Counted from the stretch's first letter, positions 26,537 through 37,587 are shown. The stretch is DNA of 64,000 nt from Acidicapsa acidisoli (GCF_025685625.1 NZ_JAGSYI010000002.1:1612001-1676000), one strand, 5' to 3'. Notes: generated by a model not told the origin, from the letters alone. Made by a program: numbers and translations.

Positions 26537-27436
26537 ATGATTGCAAACCAGACAAGTGACAGCGCGGGCGCAAAGTTTCGCAGTGCTGTCAACCGGGAAA
26601 AACCGCTTCAAGCGGTGGGAACCATTACCGCGTATACGGCGCGCATGGCCGAGGCCACCGGCTTTCAGGCGCTCTACCTCAGCGGCGGCGGCGTTGCGGC
26701 CAATTCCCTCGGCATACCCGATCTCGGCATCAGCACGATGGAAGATGTGCTCATCGATGCGCGACGCATTACCGACGCGACCGCGCTGCCACTGCTGGTC
26801 GACATCGACACCGGCTGGGGCGGAGCATTCAACATTGCGCGCACCATCCGATCGATGATCAAAGCGGGAGTCGCAGCGGTGCACATCGAGGATCAGGTAG
26901 GAACCAAGCGCTGTGGCCACCGCCCAGGCAAGGAACTGGTCGCCGCCGAAGAGATGGTCGATCGCATCAAGGCCGCCGTGGACGCCCGTACCGATCCGCA
27001 GTTCGTTGTGATGGCCCGCACCGACGCGCTGGCCGGCGAAGGCCTGCAGGCGGCTCTTGATCGCTGCGCTGCCTACGTGGAGGCTGGCGCGGATATGATC
27101 TTTGCCGAGGCGGTGACGGATCTCGCCTTATACCCAAAGTTCAAAGCGGCTGCGGGTGTTCCGATCCTCGCAAATATCACGGAATTCGGCCACACACCGC
27201 TGTATACAAAGGACGAGCTCGCATCCGCAGGCGTGGATATTGTCCTGTACTGCTGCGCGGCCTATCGCGCAATGAACGCCGCCGCGCTCAATGTCTATGA
27301 GACGATCCGCACAGAGGGTACGCAGCGCGGCGTAATCGACACAATGCAGACGCGAGAGGAACTCTACCGGTTCCTCGGATACCACGAGTACGAGCAGAAG
27401 CTCGACAGATTGTTTGCGAAAGCAAAGCAGTCCTGA
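26537..27436 (+). CDS. prpB: 2-methylisocitrate lyase
   Basis: The 299-residue protein has the isocitrate-lyase/PEP-mutase fold and splits 2-methylisocitrate into pyruvate and succinate. The family signature [12 protein letters not shown] contains the catalytic Cys126; [14 protein letters not shown] (residues ~86-99) supplies the Mg-binding aspartates, and VHIEDQ the next acidic ligand. Length fits PrpB (about 295), not the longer isocitrate lyase AceA. A TTG at 26531 is nearer the AGGA ribosome site; I keep the ATG. It is followed by prpC and prpD on the same strand with gaps of 24 and 39 bp, the methylcitrate cycle order. Confidence 0.92.
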   Translation: MIANQTSDSAGAKFRSAVNREKPLQAVGTITAYTARMAEATGFQALYLSGGGVAANSLGIPDLGISTMEDVLIDARRITDATALPLLVDIDTGWGGAFNIARTIRSMIKAGVAAVHIEDQVGTKRCGHRPGKELVAAEEMVDRIKAAVDARTDPQFVVMARTDALAGEGLQAALDRCAAYVEAGADMIFAEAVTDLALYPKFKAAAGVPILANITEFGHTPLYTKDELASAGVDIVLYCCAAYRAMNAAALNVYETIRTEGTQRGVIDTMQTREELYRFLGYHEYEQKLDRLFAKAKQS

Positions 27437-27460
27437 TTGGATTGAAATGGGAGAGATGCG

Positions 27461-28627
27461 ATGAGTGAAGTCTCGGCAGTTGAGCAGCCGGTAGCATTCA
27501 AGCCAAAGAAGTCCGTGGCACTCTCGGGTACGCCAGCGGGCAATACGGCGCTCTGCACAGTGGGAAGAAGCGGGAATGATCTGCATTATCGCGGCTACGA
27601 CATTCTCGATATCGCGAATACCTGCGAATTCGAAGAGATCGCGCATCTACTGGTGCACGGCAAGTTGCCCAACGTTTCGGAACTCGCGGCATACCGCGCA
27701 AAACTGAAGCAGCTTAGAGGCATTCCCGTCGCTGTCAAAGCGGTGCTCGAACAGATCCCCGCAGCCGCGCATCCGATGGACGTGCTGCGCACCGGCGTCT
27801 CGATGCTGGGGTGCGTCCTGCCGGAGGCCGCGGACCACAGCCAGGCTGGCGCGCGCGACATCGCCGATCGCCTGATGGCCTCGCAGGGCTCGATGCTCCT
27901 CTACTGGTATCACTACGCCGTCAACGGACGCCGCATTGATATCGAGACTGACGACGACTCCATTGGCGGACATTTTCTGCATCTGCTGCATGGTTCAGCT
28001 CCATCGCAGTCATGGGTGCGTGCGATGCACACCAGCCTCAATCTCTACGCGGAGCATGAGTTTAATGCTTCCACCTTTACGGGCCGCGTCATCGCCGGCA
28101 CCGGCTCGGATATCTTTTCCTGCATTACCGGCGCTATCGGCGCGTTGCGCGGCCCAAAGCATGGCGGCGCAAACGAAGTCGCCTTCGAAATCCAGAAGCG
28201 CTACGACAACCCCGACGAAGCCGAAGCGGACATTCGCCGCCGCGTCGAAGCGAAGGAAGTCGTCATCGGCTTTGGCCATCCGGTCTACACCGTCTCCGAC
28301 CCGCGCAACAAAGTTATCAAGGAAGTGGCGCGGCAGTTATCGGTCGAAGCAGGCAGCATGAAGATGTTCGACATCGCAGAGCGGTTGGAGTCAGTCATGT
28401 GGTCGACCAAGAAGATGTTTCCCAACCTCGACTGGTTCAGCGCTGTCAGCTACTACCAGATGCAGGTGCCGACCGCAATGTTCACGCCGCTCTTCGTGAT
28501 CGCGCGCACGGCAGGATGGAGCGCGCACATCATCGAGCAGCGCATCGACGGCAAAATCATTCGTCCTTCGGCCAATTACACCGGCCCCGAAAATCTCAAA
28601 TTCATTCCCCTGAACGAACGAAAGTAA
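27461..28627 (+). CDS. prpC: 2-methylcitrate synthase
   Basis: The 388-residue citrate-synthase-fold enzyme condenses propionyl-CoA with oxaloacetate. Typical segments are [18 protein letters not shown] (small N-terminal domain), then the catalytic loops [12 protein letters not shown] (His), [15 protein letters not shown] (His) and [11 protein letters not shown] near the C-terminus (Asp). The length and the [17 protein letters not shown] segment fit the PrpC/short citrate synthase group. A ribosome site GGGAGAG lies before the ATG. With PrpB upstream and PrpD downstream, methylcitrate rather than citrate synthesis is the sensible assignment. Confidence 0.92.
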   Translation: MSEVSAVEQPVAFKPKKSVALSGTPAGNTALCTVGRSGNDLHYRGYDILDIANTCEFEEIAHLLVHGKLPNVSELAAYRAKLKQLRGIPVAVKAVLEQIPAAAHPMDVLRTGVSMLGCVLPEAADHSQAGARDIADRLMASQGSMLLYWYHYAVNGRRIDIETDDDSIGGHFLHLLHGSAPSQSWVRAMHTSLNLYAEHEFNASTFTGRVIAGTGSDIFSCITGAIGALRGPKHGGANEVAFEIQKRYDNPDEAEADIRRRVEAKEVVIGFGHPVYTVSDPRNKVIKEVARQLSVEAGSMKMFDIAERLESVMWSTKKMFPNLDWFSAVSYYQMQVPTAMFTPLFVIARTAGWSAHIIEQRIDGKIIRPSANYTGPENLKFIPLNERK

Positions 28628-28666
28628 GTCTCGTCCGAGTAGCAACTCAACGTAGTTGGAGAACAT

Positions 28667-30115
28667 GTGTCCGCACCTATCAGTAATGAACGCCCCAATC
28701 CTGACAAAGTAATTGTCGATATCGTCGACTATGTCCAGTCTTACGAGATACAAAGCGAGTTAGCCTACCAAACTGCGCGTCATTGCCTCATCGACACCCT
28801 CGGCTGTGGACTCGAAGCGCTTGAGTATCCGGCATGTACCAAGTTACTCGGCCCTATCATTCCCGGAACTATCGTGCCCAACGGCGCGAAAGTCCCCGGC
28901 ACACAGTTTCAACTCGATCCAGTGCAGGCCGCTTTCAACATCGGAACCATGATTCGCTGGCTCGACTTCAATGACACCTGGCTAGCCGCTGAATGGGGCC
29001 ATCCATCGGACAACCTCGGCGGCATCCTCGCCGTCGCCGACTGGCTCTCGCGCACGGCAGTTGCCTCAGGCAAGCCGCCGCTGCTCATGAAGCAGGTCCT
29101 CACCGCGATGATCAAAGCGCACGAGATTCAAGGCTGCATTGCGCTCGAAAACTCGTTCAACAAAGTTGGCCTCGATCATGTCGTGCTCGTGAAGGTAGCC
29201 TCCACTGCGGTCGTCGCGCAGTTGCTTGGCCTAACGCGCGAAGAATGCATCGCAGCCGTCTCGCTCGCGTGGGTCGATGGACAAAGCCTGCGCACCTATC
29301 GCCACGCGCCCAACACTGGCTCGCGCAAGAGCTGGGCCGCTGGAGACGCAACGAGCCGCGCCGTGCGTCTCGCGCTCATCGCAAAGACCGGCGAGATGGG
29401 TTATCCGTCGGTATTGACCGCCAAGACATGGGGCTTTTACGATGTCTCTTTCAAAGGCCAGGAATTTCGCTTCCAGCGGCCCTATGGCTCCTATGTGATG
29501 GAGAATGTCCTCTTCAAGATCAGTTACCCCGCGGAGTTTCATTCGCAGACCGCTGTCGAAGCAGCCATGACCTTGCATGGCAAGTTACTAGCGGCGGGCC
29601 GATCCGCTGAAGATATTCAACGCATCACCATTCGCACGCACGAAGCCTGCCTGCGCATCATCGACAAGCGCGGCCCGCTGAACAATCCCGCTGACCGCGA
29701 CCATTGCATCCAATACATGATTGCAATTCCGTTGCTCTTCGGCAGGCTTACGGCCGCTGACTACGAAGACCGCGTAGCCTCGGACCCGCGCATCGATTCA
29801 CTGCGCGAGAAGATGGAAACCGCGGAAGTACAGCAGTTCACCGCCGACTACCACAATCCCGAAAGGCGCTCAATCGCCAACTCATTGCGCATTGAGTTAG
29901 CCGATGGCACAGTGCTCGAAGAGACCGTCGAGTATCCGATTGGTCATAAGCGGCGGCGCGCAGACGGCATCCCCTTGTTAGAGGCAAAATTCCGCACCAA
30001 TCTCGCGCGACGCTTCCCTGCGAAACAACAATCGAAGATACTCTATGTATCTCTCGACCAGTCAATCCTCGAGAAGATGCCAGTGCATGAGTATGTCGAT
30101 TTATATGTGATCTAA
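28667..30115 (+). CDS. prpD: 2-methylcitrate dehydratase
   Basis: The 482-residue MmgE/PrpD family protein dehydrates 2-methylcitrate to 2-methylaconitate. Family features are the helical start ([20 protein letters not shown]), the substrate-site [17 protein letters not shown] (residues ~104-120), [20 protein letters not shown] with the lysine-rich RKSWAAGDA after it, and [18 protein letters not shown]. It starts at a GTG with GGAG six bases upstream. Its last four bases overlap the end of a convergent TPR gene. No AcnD or PrpF is seen here, so the hydration step must use PrpD itself or an aconitase elsewhere. Confidence 0.92.
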   Translation: MSAPISNERPNPDKVIVDIVDYVQSYEIQSELAYQTARHCLIDTLGCGLEALEYPACTKLLGPIIPGTIVPNGAKVPGTQFQLDPVQAAFNIGTMIRWLDFNDTWLAAEWGHPSDNLGGILAVADWLSRTAVASGKPPLLMKQVLTAMIKAHEIQGCIALENSFNKVGLDHVVLVKVASTAVVAQLLGLTREECIAAVSLAWVDGQSLRTYRHAPNTGSRKSWAAGDATSRAVRLALIAKTGEMGYPSVLTAKTWGFYDVSFKGQEFRFQRPYGSYVMENVLFKISYPAEFHSQTAVEAAMTLHGKLLAAGRSAEDIQRITIRTHEACLRIIDKRGPLNNPADRDHCIQYMIAIPLLFGRLTAADYEDRVASDPRIDSLREKMETAEVQQFTADYHNPERRSIANSLRIELADGTVLEETVEYPIGHKRRRADGIPLLEAKFRTNLARRFPAKQQSKILYVSLDQSILEKMPVHEYVDLYVI

Positions 30116-31335
30116 GGATTCGCCGGCGCGCCTTCTGCACCATCCGCCGGCTTGCCTTTCGCGCGCGCCCTGTCGAGCTGTTCAAAGATCGTGGCATTCT
30201 CAGCCTTGTGCAGGCTGCTCGTCTTGTCGAACTCGACCTTCGCCTCGTCCTTCCGGCCCATCGCCTGATAGAGCCGCGCCAGCCGCCAGTGCGCATTCAC
30301 GTCGTTCGGATTGAGCTTTGTGGCGATCTTGAGTTCGCCAAGCGCATCTTCGCGATGGCCCGCATCTGCATTCAGTATCCCCAGATCGAGATGCGGCAGC
30401 TCCATCGCAGAGTCCAGTCGAATCGCCCGCTCAATCAACGGACGCGCGGCGTCCACATTGCCCAGTTGCACCTGAGCGTCCGCGAGATAAGCAATCGCCT
30501 GCACGCTGTCCGGAACATTGGCCAGCTCCGCCTGAAACTCCGGCGCTGCTTCGTCATACTGGCCCTGGCTCCATAGCAGATATCCCAGGCCGAAGTGCAC
30601 ATTCGGCACCTTCGGATCTGCCTTGACCGCCGCGCGAAACTGCTGAATGGCTCCGGCATGATCCTTCATCTCATCCATCGCCTCGCCTGCAAGCATATCG
30701 GCCTCGGCCGACTCGGCATTCAACAGCAATATCTCGTGATATGTATCCAGAACGCAGGGATACTGCTTTGAAGCAAGACAGCTCTGCGCCAGCATCAGCC
30801 GAAAAGGAAGGTCCTGCGGGTCGGCTGCCGTAGCCTCCTTCAGAGCAGGCACTGCAGCCGCATACTCTCCCAGCCCATAGCGTGCTATGCCGATCAGCGT
30901 GGTAAGGCGCAGCGCCTCCGGCGACGAAGGTGACGCGCTCTTGAGCAGCGGAGTGAATATGTCAATCGCCTCGCGTAGCGCGCCGGACTTGAATAATGCG
31001 AGACCGAGGTTCATCTTCAATCCCGGCATTGCAGGATCGAGCGCGAATGCCTTGCGATACAGCGGCACAGCCTCCTTGTAGTGCTCCTGGCGGCCTTCGA
31101 GAAAGCCAAGATGGGCGTAAGCCTCCGCGTAGGCCGGCCGCGTCTTCAGGACGGCGCGCCACGCGCTTTCCGCCTCGACGGTTTTGCCCTGCTGTTCAAG
31201 GGCAAAAGCTGCCTGGCGCTGCTGCTCCAAAGTATCTGCCGTCTGGCCCTGACATAGGGCGGCCGCTACCATCAGCGCCACAATCAGAACAAGCCGCGGT
31301 TGAACAGAATGCTTCACGCACGTCTCCAACGGCAT
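30112..31335 (-). CDS. Exported TPR protein
   Basis: The 407-residue protein has a signal peptide ([20 protein letters not shown]) and then eight or more TPRs from residue ~40 to 395, with clear examples such as [60 protein letters not shown] and [19 protein letters not shown]. The ATG at 31335 is chosen because the longer frame to 31413 would run through the hairpin terminator of the upstream receptor gene. It is probably periplasmic and a scaffold for protein-protein contact; partner unknown. It converges on prpD with a 4-base overlap. Confidence 0.8.
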   Translation of the reverse strand: MPLETCVKHSVQPRLVLIVALMVAAALCQGQTADTLEQQRQAAFALEQQGKTVEAESAWRAVLKTRPAYAEAYAHLGFLEGRQEHYKEAVPLYRKAFALDPAMPGLKMNLGLALFKSGALREAIDIFTPLLKSASPSSPEALRLTTLIGIARYGLGEYAAAVPALKEATAADPQDLPFRLMLAQSCLASKQYPCVLDTYHEILLLNAESAEADMLAGEAMDEMKDHAGAIQQFRAAVKADPKVPNVHFGLGYLLWSQGQYDEAAPEFQAELANVPDSVQAIAYLADAQVQLGNVDAARPLIERAIRLDSAMELPHLDLGILNADAGHREDALGELKIATKLNPNDVNAHWRLARLYQAMGRKDEAKVEFDKTSSLHKAENATIFEQLDRARAKGKPADGAEGAPANP

Positions 31336-31381
31336 TGTCGCCTGCCAGAAGCAGGGCGCGCAATGCCGCGCGAAGAAAGAA

Positions 31382-31410
31382 GCGCAGCAATGGTTAACCC
31401 ATTGCTGCGC
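31382..31410 (-). terminator. Rho-independent terminator of the TonB-receptor gene
   Basis: GCGCAGCAATGG and CCATTGCTGCGC form a perfect 12-bp stem with a 5-base loop; in the minus direction it is followed by a T-rich run (TTCTTTCTT). It separates the receptor gene from the TPR gene, which must have its own promoter. Confidence 0.85.
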
Positions 31411-31428
31411 CAAAGGGAAGGTAACAGA

Positions 31429-34400
31429 TTAGAACTTAAACTTCCCGCCAAGCTGCAAGGTACGCGGACCGTAGTCGTTGGTTACCTGACCAAAGTTCCC
31501 GTCATGCGAGCCCGTATCGACGCCCTGGAAGCTCGTGTGGTTGAAGGTATTGAAGGACTCGAAGCGCAGCTCTATCTTCGGGCCTTCGTGAGCCGTGAGT
31601 GGAATGGACTTGAACAGGGACAGATTCCAGTTGAAGATTCCCGGCCCTGTGACCGAGTCCTTTCCTGCGGTGCCAAAGCCCTGGTTCGCGCCGCCGGCCC
31701 AGGGTGCAAGTGGATCGGCAAAGGAACTGGTGCTGAACCACGCGCCCACCTTCTTCGGATAACTCACCTTCGCCACCAGGTCCGGACGGTTGTTGGTGCC
31801 GCCGCCCAGGCCGAGCGTGTCGGAGCCGGTATACGTGACATACAGAGGCAATCCCGATTCCGCGACCGTGATTCCCGAGATGGACCAGCCACCCAGAGTC
31901 TCGCGGGCCAGAGTGTTCGAGCTCTTCGCGAAGAATGGAAGAGTGTAGATGTAGTTCACATTGAAGATGTGACGGCGATCGAACGATGTGTCCGAACCGT
32001 AGTCATACTTCGGGTTATACGGATTGGAGAGCCCGTTGAGATCGTTGCTCACCTCGTCGATGTTATGACCGTAGGTGTAGGCCACCTGCGTGGTTAGCCC
32101 ATGCCGGTTCTCCAGTCGGATGCCGGCCTGGAACGAGCTGTATTTGAAGTTGGTCTCGTTCTCCTCCTGGGTAATGGTGCCGAAGCCGGGGTAATTTCGA
32201 TACTGGTTTGCATTCAGGGTCAGGAACGAGCCGGGCACTGCTGGATTAGGCAGTTTGCCAGCTACACCCTGCCGGTCGTAGTAAGGATTGCCGGGGCTTG
32301 CCGGATCCTGGTTGGCCAACGGCAAGGTATTGACCGACCGGTCATCGTTCTGGTCCCAGCCCAAAGAGCCGACATACTGCACCACCGCGACAACGGAAGG
32401 GGCAATCTCCCGCTGGATTCCGAGGCTGAAATTCGCCGTCCCCGGAGGGGGATAGTTGTACTTGATGCTCGTCAGGTTCGAAGGAAAGGTTTCGGAGGTC
32501 GTGACGCCGGTTAAAGCGCTGGTGTTGGGGTTGGAAAAGTAAACGTTGTTTGCGGAGGGAATGTACGCAAAGGGCGGATTCAAGGCTGCGTTGTAAACAT
32601 CGTTGCCCTGGACGCGCTCGTAGAACAATCCAACTCCACCTCGAAGCACTGTCTTTCCATTGCCGGTAAGATCGTCGGCAAAGCCCACTCGGGGTTCCAC
32701 GGTATCGTAATAGTTCTTCACGTTTCCGCGCGGGAAGCCATTCACTCCTGCTTCCTCAATGCCGTTGAGATAGAACGCCTGGCTCCCTGTGCCGCTGAAG
32801 GTCGAAAGCGACGAAGGTGTCAGAGTACCAGCCGACGTGACCGGATTGCCGAGCGAAAACAGATAGTCCGCGGGCACAAAGTTTGCGAACTGGTTGTAGC
32901 GTTCAAAGGCATGCGGCAATCCATCGTAGCGAAGCCCGATGTTGAGGGTCAGGCGCGGCGTGATGTGCCAGTTGTCGTTCACGTAGAAACCGTAGTTGTT
33001 ATTGACCCAGTGCTTGCCCGCAAGATACTGCAGCTGCGAAAAGTTGGAGGCCTCGCCGAGGAGGAAATTGATATACGAATCCCCCGAGAACTGGCTCGAA
33101 TTGAACTGAGCAGTCCCATTGGTGTTGGCCTGCAGTTGCTGGTTCTTGTAGTCGTGCAGAATGCTGGCGCCAAACTTCAACTGGTGCCGCCCCTTGGTCC
33201 AGGAGAGATCATCCCTGTACTCGAAGCCTTCGTAGCCGTTTTTCCACGGATAATAGCTCGGGCTCCAGTTCACATTCAGCGGCGAGCCCTGCAGGTCGAT
33301 CTCCGGCATCTTGGTCAGGAAGTTGTCGGCGATCGGGAAGAAGCTGGTAGCCGTCCATCCGCTGGGCTGCGCAAATGTGCCGCTCCCGTTGATGGGCGTG
33401 AGGGTGATCTTGTTGCCGCTGTACAGAAACGCGGTTTCGTTGAGCAGGTTGGGCGAATAGGTCTGGGTCAGCTTGATCACCGCCGTATACGACGGATTGG
33501 TCATGGCTGTGCCCACGGTCGGATACGTGCTGTCGCCCCACAACGGCGGGAAGTACGACTGCGCCAGCGTGTCATGAAGATAGTGGCCCATCAACTGATA
33601 CTTGCTGCTGATAGCGTGGTCAATGCGAACCACGTCTTCGCGGACTTGGGTCGGCTGCGGGATGGTAGCAATGTACTGAGTGCCGTTGTTGTAATTCGGC
33701 TTCGGAAAGGTGCCCTGGTTGAGCAACAGGACCGCGTTCGGGTCGATCAGGTTGGCGGGAATGACATTGCCTGGGAAGGGACTCCCGGCCGTCAATCCAT
33801 CGGCACCATAGAGGGCAAGTTTGGCAGGATCGGTGGTTACTGGAACGACCGGGGTTGGTCCACCGGCTGGAATCGTATAGGCCAGTGACGATCCGGCCGT
33901 CGGGAAGTTATTCGCCAGAATCGCGTTGCTGATCGAAGGCGAACTGCCCTGAATCAGCCTGCGCCACTCTTCATTCACAAAGAAGAACGTCCTGTTGCGA
34001 TCGTTGTTATACACATGCGGAATCCAAACCGGCCCGCCGATGTTGCCGCCCGGCTCGTTCAACTGAAACTTCGGTGTGCTCTTGCTGAAGTAGTCGGAGG
34101 CGTCGTAGTCCGTATTGCGGTTGAACTCATACACTTCCCCATGGAAGTCATGCGTGCCGGACTTGAGCACCATGAGGATCGTTCCGCCGGAGCCAATGCC
34201 GTAATCAGGGCTGTAGTTGCTATCCAGCGTCTGGAACTCGGCCAGCGCATCCTGCGAGGGCAGGTTCATGAAGCAGCCGCCGCATCCGCGATCATTCTGC
34301 TCGCCGCCATCGAGAAGGTAGATGTTATGCGTCGAACGGGTTCCGTTGAAGCTGATGCCATTCGCGGAGGTCAGCGCGTTGACGCCTCCGAATGGAGGCA

Positions 34401-34944
34401 GGTTGTTCGAGACGCCCAGCCCGAGCGCGGCAAGAGAGGTCACATTGCGGCCGTTGGTCGCCAACTCGGAAACCTGCTCACCGCTCATCAGCGTGCTGAC
34501 TTCACTCGTTTCGCTCTGCACCTGCAACGATTCCGCCGCCACCGTTACCGTCTGCGACTGGCTGCCCACGGTGAGGGAAACATCTTCTTCGAGGGATTGG
34601 GCGACGTTCACCACGATGTCCGTCTTGGTGTATTTCTGGAATCCGTTCGCGGAAGCGGTCAGCGTATAGGTGCCGACGCCGAGGTTTGCGAATCGATACG
34701 CTCCAGCGCTGTTCGATACGCCTTCTCTGACCTGACCGGTTGCCGGGTTGGTCAGCGAGACGGCGGCATTCGGAACCACCGCTCCGCTGGCATCGGCAAC
34801 AGTTCCGTTGATTGTGGCGTTGTCCTGTCCCCTGGCCGCGAACGGCATGCTGAGCAACATTGCGACGAATACTAACCAGAACGGCCGAGATCTCCATGTG
34901 GGTCTCGCTGCGTTGCGACGATTCTGGAATGGGAGATGAGTCAT
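31429..34944 (-). CDS. Oar-like TonB-dependent outer-membrane receptor
   Basis: The 1171-residue protein starts at 34944, where a perfect AGGAGG lies seven bases upstream. After a signal peptide (PFWLVFVAMLLSMPFAARG) comes a carboxypeptidase-regulatory-like domain (residues ~43-125; NATINGTVADASGAVVPNAA, then SAGAYRFANLGVGTYTLTAS). A plug (ELATNGRNVTSLAALGLG, NIYLLDGGEQND) and a long barrel follow (WHITPRLTLNIGLRYDGLPH; FDRRHIFNVNYIYTLPFF), ending in the aromatic LGGKFKF. This is the Oar/CarbR-TonB type that is greatly expanded in Acidobacteriota and thought to take up large glycans or peptides. A strong terminator follows. The ligand is unknown. Confidence 0.9.
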   Translation of the reverse strand: MTHLPFQNRRNAARPTWRSRPFWLVFVAMLLSMPFAARGQDNATINGTVADASGAVVPNAAVSLTNPATGQVREGVSNSAGAYRFANLGVGTYTLTASANGFQKYTKTDIVVNVAQSLEEDVSLTVGSQSQTVTVAAESLQVQSETSEVSTLMSGEQVSELATNGRNVTSLAALGLGVSNNLPPFGGVNALTSANGISFNGTRSTHNIYLLDGGEQNDRGCGGCFMNLPSQDALAEFQTLDSNYSPDYGIGSGGTILMVLKSGTHDFHGEVYEFNRNTDYDASDYFSKSTPKFQLNEPGGNIGGPVWIPHVYNNDRNRTFFFVNEEWRRLIQGSSPSISNAILANNFPTAGSSLAYTIPAGGPTPVVPVTTDPAKLALYGADGLTAGSPFPGNVIPANLIDPNAVLLLNQGTFPKPNYNNGTQYIATIPQPTQVREDVVRIDHAISSKYQLMGHYLHDTLAQSYFPPLWGDSTYPTVGTAMTNPSYTAVIKLTQTYSPNLLNETAFLYSGNKITLTPINGSGTFAQPSGWTATSFFPIADNFLTKMPEIDLQGSPLNVNWSPSYYPWKNGYEGFEYRDDLSWTKGRHQLKFGASILHDYKNQQLQANTNGTAQFNSSQFSGDSYINFLLGEASNFSQLQYLAGKHWVNNNYGFYVNDNWHITPRLTLNIGLRYDGLPHAFERYNQFANFVPADYLFSLGNPVTSAGTLTPSSLSTFSGTGSQAFYLNGIEEAGVNGFPRGNVKNYYDTVEPRVGFADDLTGNGKTVLRGGVGLFYERVQGNDVYNAALNPPFAYIPSANNVYFSNPNTSALTGVTTSETFPSNLTSIKYNYPPPGTANFSLGIQREIAPSVVAVVQYVGSLGWDQNDDRSVNTLPLANQDPASPGNPYYDRQGVAGKLPNPAVPGSFLTLNANQYRNYPGFGTITQEENETNFKYSSFQAGIRLENRHGLTTQVAYTYGHNIDEVSNDLNGLSNPYNPKYDYGSDTSFDRRHIFNVNYIYTLPFFAKSSNTLARETLGGWSISGITVAESGLPLYVTYTGSDTLGLGGGTNNRPDLVAKVSYPKKVGAWFSTSSFADPLAPWAGGANQGFGTAGKDSVTGPGIFNWNLSLFKSIPLTAHEGPKIELRFESFNTFNHTSFQGVDTGSHDGNFGQVTNDYGPRTLQLGGKFKF

Positions 34945-35616
34945 AGTCTGCCTCCTGAGCAAACGTTTTCTAAAAGGTCCTTCGGTTCGACTCCGTGCTT
35001 TTGTTTGTGCGTTCATTACACGGTTAGCAGGTCTGGATAAGTGCTGATTTGGCAAGATGAGGTACGGGAAGTTTCACTTGCCGGTCCAAGTTTCTTGTCG
35101 TTCCCTACACGATGGAATCGTTTTCAGGGTCTTTCGCTGAAAGCCGTATCCATTTCCATTCAAGCTGTGCGCCAAAGAGAACGATTGCGAGGAGGATGCA
35201 TTCCGCAGGCAACTCTCGTTTCACCTGCTTGCCGCCTGGCCCATTATTCGTTATGCCTGCCGTGATCGCAGTCCTGACAGAGGAATGCTTCCGCCTCCCT
35301 CCATACGCACTGTGCTCAACTTCGGCACCAACGACATAAGAAGCCCCGCAGACAGGCATCGCAAGCAACAGAGAATCGCGTTCATCCCCGCCCAGCAATC
35401 GTTTTCTCAAGCGACAAATGTTTACGCCCTTTGCTGTTACGTTGTCAAGCGGAAATCGCAAAGCGGATCTCCTGTGAAACTGTATCCGGCGCGCGGGGCG
35501 AGTTGTTGAATCACTGGAAGTAGCGAGTTTGCTGGCGAAAAGGCGTTAAGAGAGCGTTTACTCTAATATTTACTTCTTTGTGAAAAATCGAGAAATTTCC
35601 TTCTGTCGGAAGGAAA
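34945..35616. other. Intergenic region between TonB-receptor gene and exported-protein gene
   Basis: About 670 bp without a supported gene. The AGGAGG of the receptor gene is at 34951-34956 (minus). The short plus-strand frames have no ribosome sites or recognisable products. A hairpin at the right end is listed separately. No clear -35/-10 pair was found. Confidence 0.35.
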
Positions 35617-35617
35617 T
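35595..35617 (-). terminator. Hairpin terminator after the 35617-36705 gene
   Basis: ATTTCCTTC and GAAGGAAAT form a perfect 9-bp stem with a 5-base loop overlapping the stop codon. In the minus direction it is followed within a few bases by TTTTTC. The AT-rich stem makes it moderate. Confidence 0.55.
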
Positions 35618-36705
35618 CAGGGCGTCACCGGATCGCTCCCGAAAAGGATGTGCGCCTCCGACCGGAAGAGGTGATACTGGGCAAAATCAACGTCGTTCAG
35701 CAGCGTCTGCAAAGCGTTGGGGCCTTCGGGCGACGTGACCCAGACGGAGACACTTTTTATTGGGCAGATGTAGTTCCTGCCGCCGATCTCCACCGGGGCA
35801 TACTCCACCATGATGTTCGAGACTCCGACCGGATCGGCGGGATCGAGATCCGCCACTAACGTCAGCCGGAGAATGGAGCCGTCCGCCGGATTGATGGCGA
35901 TCTCTCCATGGTAGCCGGACATCTTCCGGAACTCCCGATTCTCCCGCGTGTTGTCCTCAAAGCAACAGAACGCTACTTGATAGTGGGATTTGTTTCTCGG
36001 CACAGAAAAGTGGAAGACAGCTTCTGGCCCGCTCGCGCCCTGCTCCCAGCGGCTCCACGTTACCGTGCCGTTTCCAGCATCCACCAGCGTATTGCTGAGG
36101 ATGGGTCCGAAAACCCCATGAGTCGTCAGTGTCCGTGCATTCGGATCGTACTTCCCGCGCTTGACGCGCCCCGCGTCTACCACTTCCGCACCGTCGCGAT
36201 AGAGCACGGTCACGCTGGTCTTGTTGACTTCGTGGATCGGCTCGTAAGGAACCACGATCCGGGCCATGTCTTCCAGACGGCGCGAAGGATTGTCCTCGTA
36301 CAAAACCGTGTCCCGGCGGGCAAAGAAGTTCGGCAGCTTGTGCAAAGTCTCCTTGGCGTAATTCACGGCCCGGTCCATGATCCGGGACTGCTCCGCAAAA
36401 TCCGGCGTCGGCCGAGTTGGGATTTCCGCCGCGGGCGGATCGAGAAAGGTCGACAGGTCGGCCAGCACTTCCAGCGATCTTCGCGATTTCTCGCCCGGCA
36501 ACCGCGCCTGCCAGCGGGAAAGCCTGGCCGGAGTCAGACGTTCGCTGAGTTCCATTCCGCTGATCGTTTCGGCAACCCGGCTATCCCGTTGGCCGCGAGC
36601 CTCGTTCAGCGCACTCTCCAACTGCGCGACAGTAACCACGCGTTTCGCGGCCCAGGACGGCAGTGCGATCCCGGTCAGCAACAACAGGATGGCTATCCTA
36701 CGCAT
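35617..36705 (-). CDS. Exported protein of unknown function
   Basis: The 362-residue protein starts at 36705, where GGGAGGG lies about ten bases upstream; the open frame beyond has no better site. A signal peptide (RRIAILLLLTGIALPSWA) is followed by a helical part to residue ~115 and then a beta-rich part with alternating strands such as SVTVLYRDGAEVVDAG, GTVTWSRWEQG, YHGEIAINPADGSILRLTLV and NYICPIKSVSVWV. The last part resembles the incomplete beta-barrel of LolA-type or outer-membrane-biogenesis proteins in rhythm only, without a motif. No catalytic set is seen. Confidence 0.55.
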   Translation of the reverse strand: MRRIAILLLLTGIALPSWAAKRVVTVAQLESALNEARGQRDSRVAETISGMELSERLTPARLSRWQARLPGEKSRRSLEVLADLSTFLDPPAAEIPTRPTPDFAEQSRIMDRAVNYAKETLHKLPNFFARRDTVLYEDNPSRRLEDMARIVVPYEPIHEVNKTSVTVLYRDGAEVVDAGRVKRGKYDPNARTLTTHGVFGPILSNTLVDAGNGTVTWSRWEQGASGPEAVFHFSVPRNKSHYQVAFCCFEDNTRENREFRKMSGYHGEIAINPADGSILRLTLVADLDPADPVGVSNIMVEYAPVEIGGRNYICPIKSVSVWVTSPEGPNALQTLLNDVDFAQYHLFRSEAHILFGSDPVTP

Positions 36706-36891
36706 CGCGCAATACCCTCCCGGCCGTCGCCAAAATCTTAGGCGCTCGGAGAATGCCTGTAAAGCAACCTCCTTCCGGACAACTGCCTTACAGTCCTGCA
36801 ACAACGATCCGCGGTACGAAGGCTGCGCGGCGAGTCCCGATCGCCGATACTTGAACCTGGCCCCAAAAGTGGCCTTGAAGGATGAATCGAG

Positions 36892-37563
36892 ATGAGTGAA
36901 TACGTAATGTTGAAGGCAGCCGATGGCTTCGAGTTGAACGCCTATGTGGCCCGGCCCGAGGGTGAACCAATCGCCGGACTGGTCGTCGTGCAGGAGATTT
37001 TCGGGATCAATCCGCATATTCGTTCCGTCGCGGATGGCTATGCGAAGGATGGCTTTCTCGCAATTGCTCCGGCGCTCTTCGATCGCATCGAGCGCGGAGT
37101 CGAGTTAGGCTACGAGGGTGCGGACCGGCAGCGAGCCATGACCTTTGTCCCCAAGCTCAATCCCGACAAATCTCTCGAAGACATCGCAGCCGCAATCGAG
37201 TTCCTGCGCGCCGAAACCGGCAAAAAAGTTGGCGTAATCGGCTATTGCTTCGGCGGAACGATGGCCTGGCTTTCCACAACCCGGCTCCATCCCGCAGTGG
37301 CCGTCGGCTATTACGGCGGACACATCGGTAACTACGCCGCGGAAACGCCTGTTGCCCCGGTAATGCTCCACTTCGGCAAGCTCGACACCCATATCCCGGC
37401 ATCGGTCGCGGAGCAGGTGAAGGCCGCACATCCTGAGGTTGAAATCTTCTGGTACGACGCGGGCCACGGCTTCAACTGCGATGCACGCGACTCCTACAAC
37501 GCCGCCGCCGCGCAGGAGGCGCGTGCCCGTTCCTTGAGTTTCCTGACGAAGCATCTGGCATAA
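36892..37563 (+). CDS. Dienelactone hydrolase family protein
   Basis: The 223-residue alpha/beta hydrolase has the DLH catalytic set: the VVVQEIFGINPHIR segment with its glutamate, the nucleophile elbow VGVIGYCFGGTMAW (Cys in place of Ser), the acid in HFGKLDTHIP and the His in YDAGHGFNCDARDSY. DLH proper opens dienelactones in aromatic degradation; most stand-alone homologues have uncertain substrates. AAGGA lies upstream of the ATG. No aromatic-degradation genes are nearby, so a general carboxylester or lactone hydrolase role is as likely. Confidence 0.85.
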   Translation: MSEYVMLKAADGFELNAYVARPEGEPIAGLVVVQEIFGINPHIRSVADGYAKDGFLAIAPALFDRIERGVELGYEGADRQRAMTFVPKLNPDKSLEDIAAAIEFLRAETGKKVGVIGYCFGGTMAWLSTTRLHPAVAVGYYGGHIGNYAAETPVAPVMLHFGKLDTHIPASVAEQVKAAHPEVEIFWYDAGHGFNCDARDSYNAAAAQEARARSLSFLTKHLA

Positions 37564-37587
37564 CGCTTCTCGTCCAAGGTTTCATAT

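Noticed and set aside
31300-33888. Two plus-strand frames of 265 and 325 codons opposite the TonB receptor and its 3' flank
   Set aside because: Composition shadows of the receptor gene with no ribosome site or recognisable domain.
34980-35000. tRNA-like T-loop sequence GGTTCGACTCC
   Set aside because: No matching acceptor, D or anticodon stems around it.
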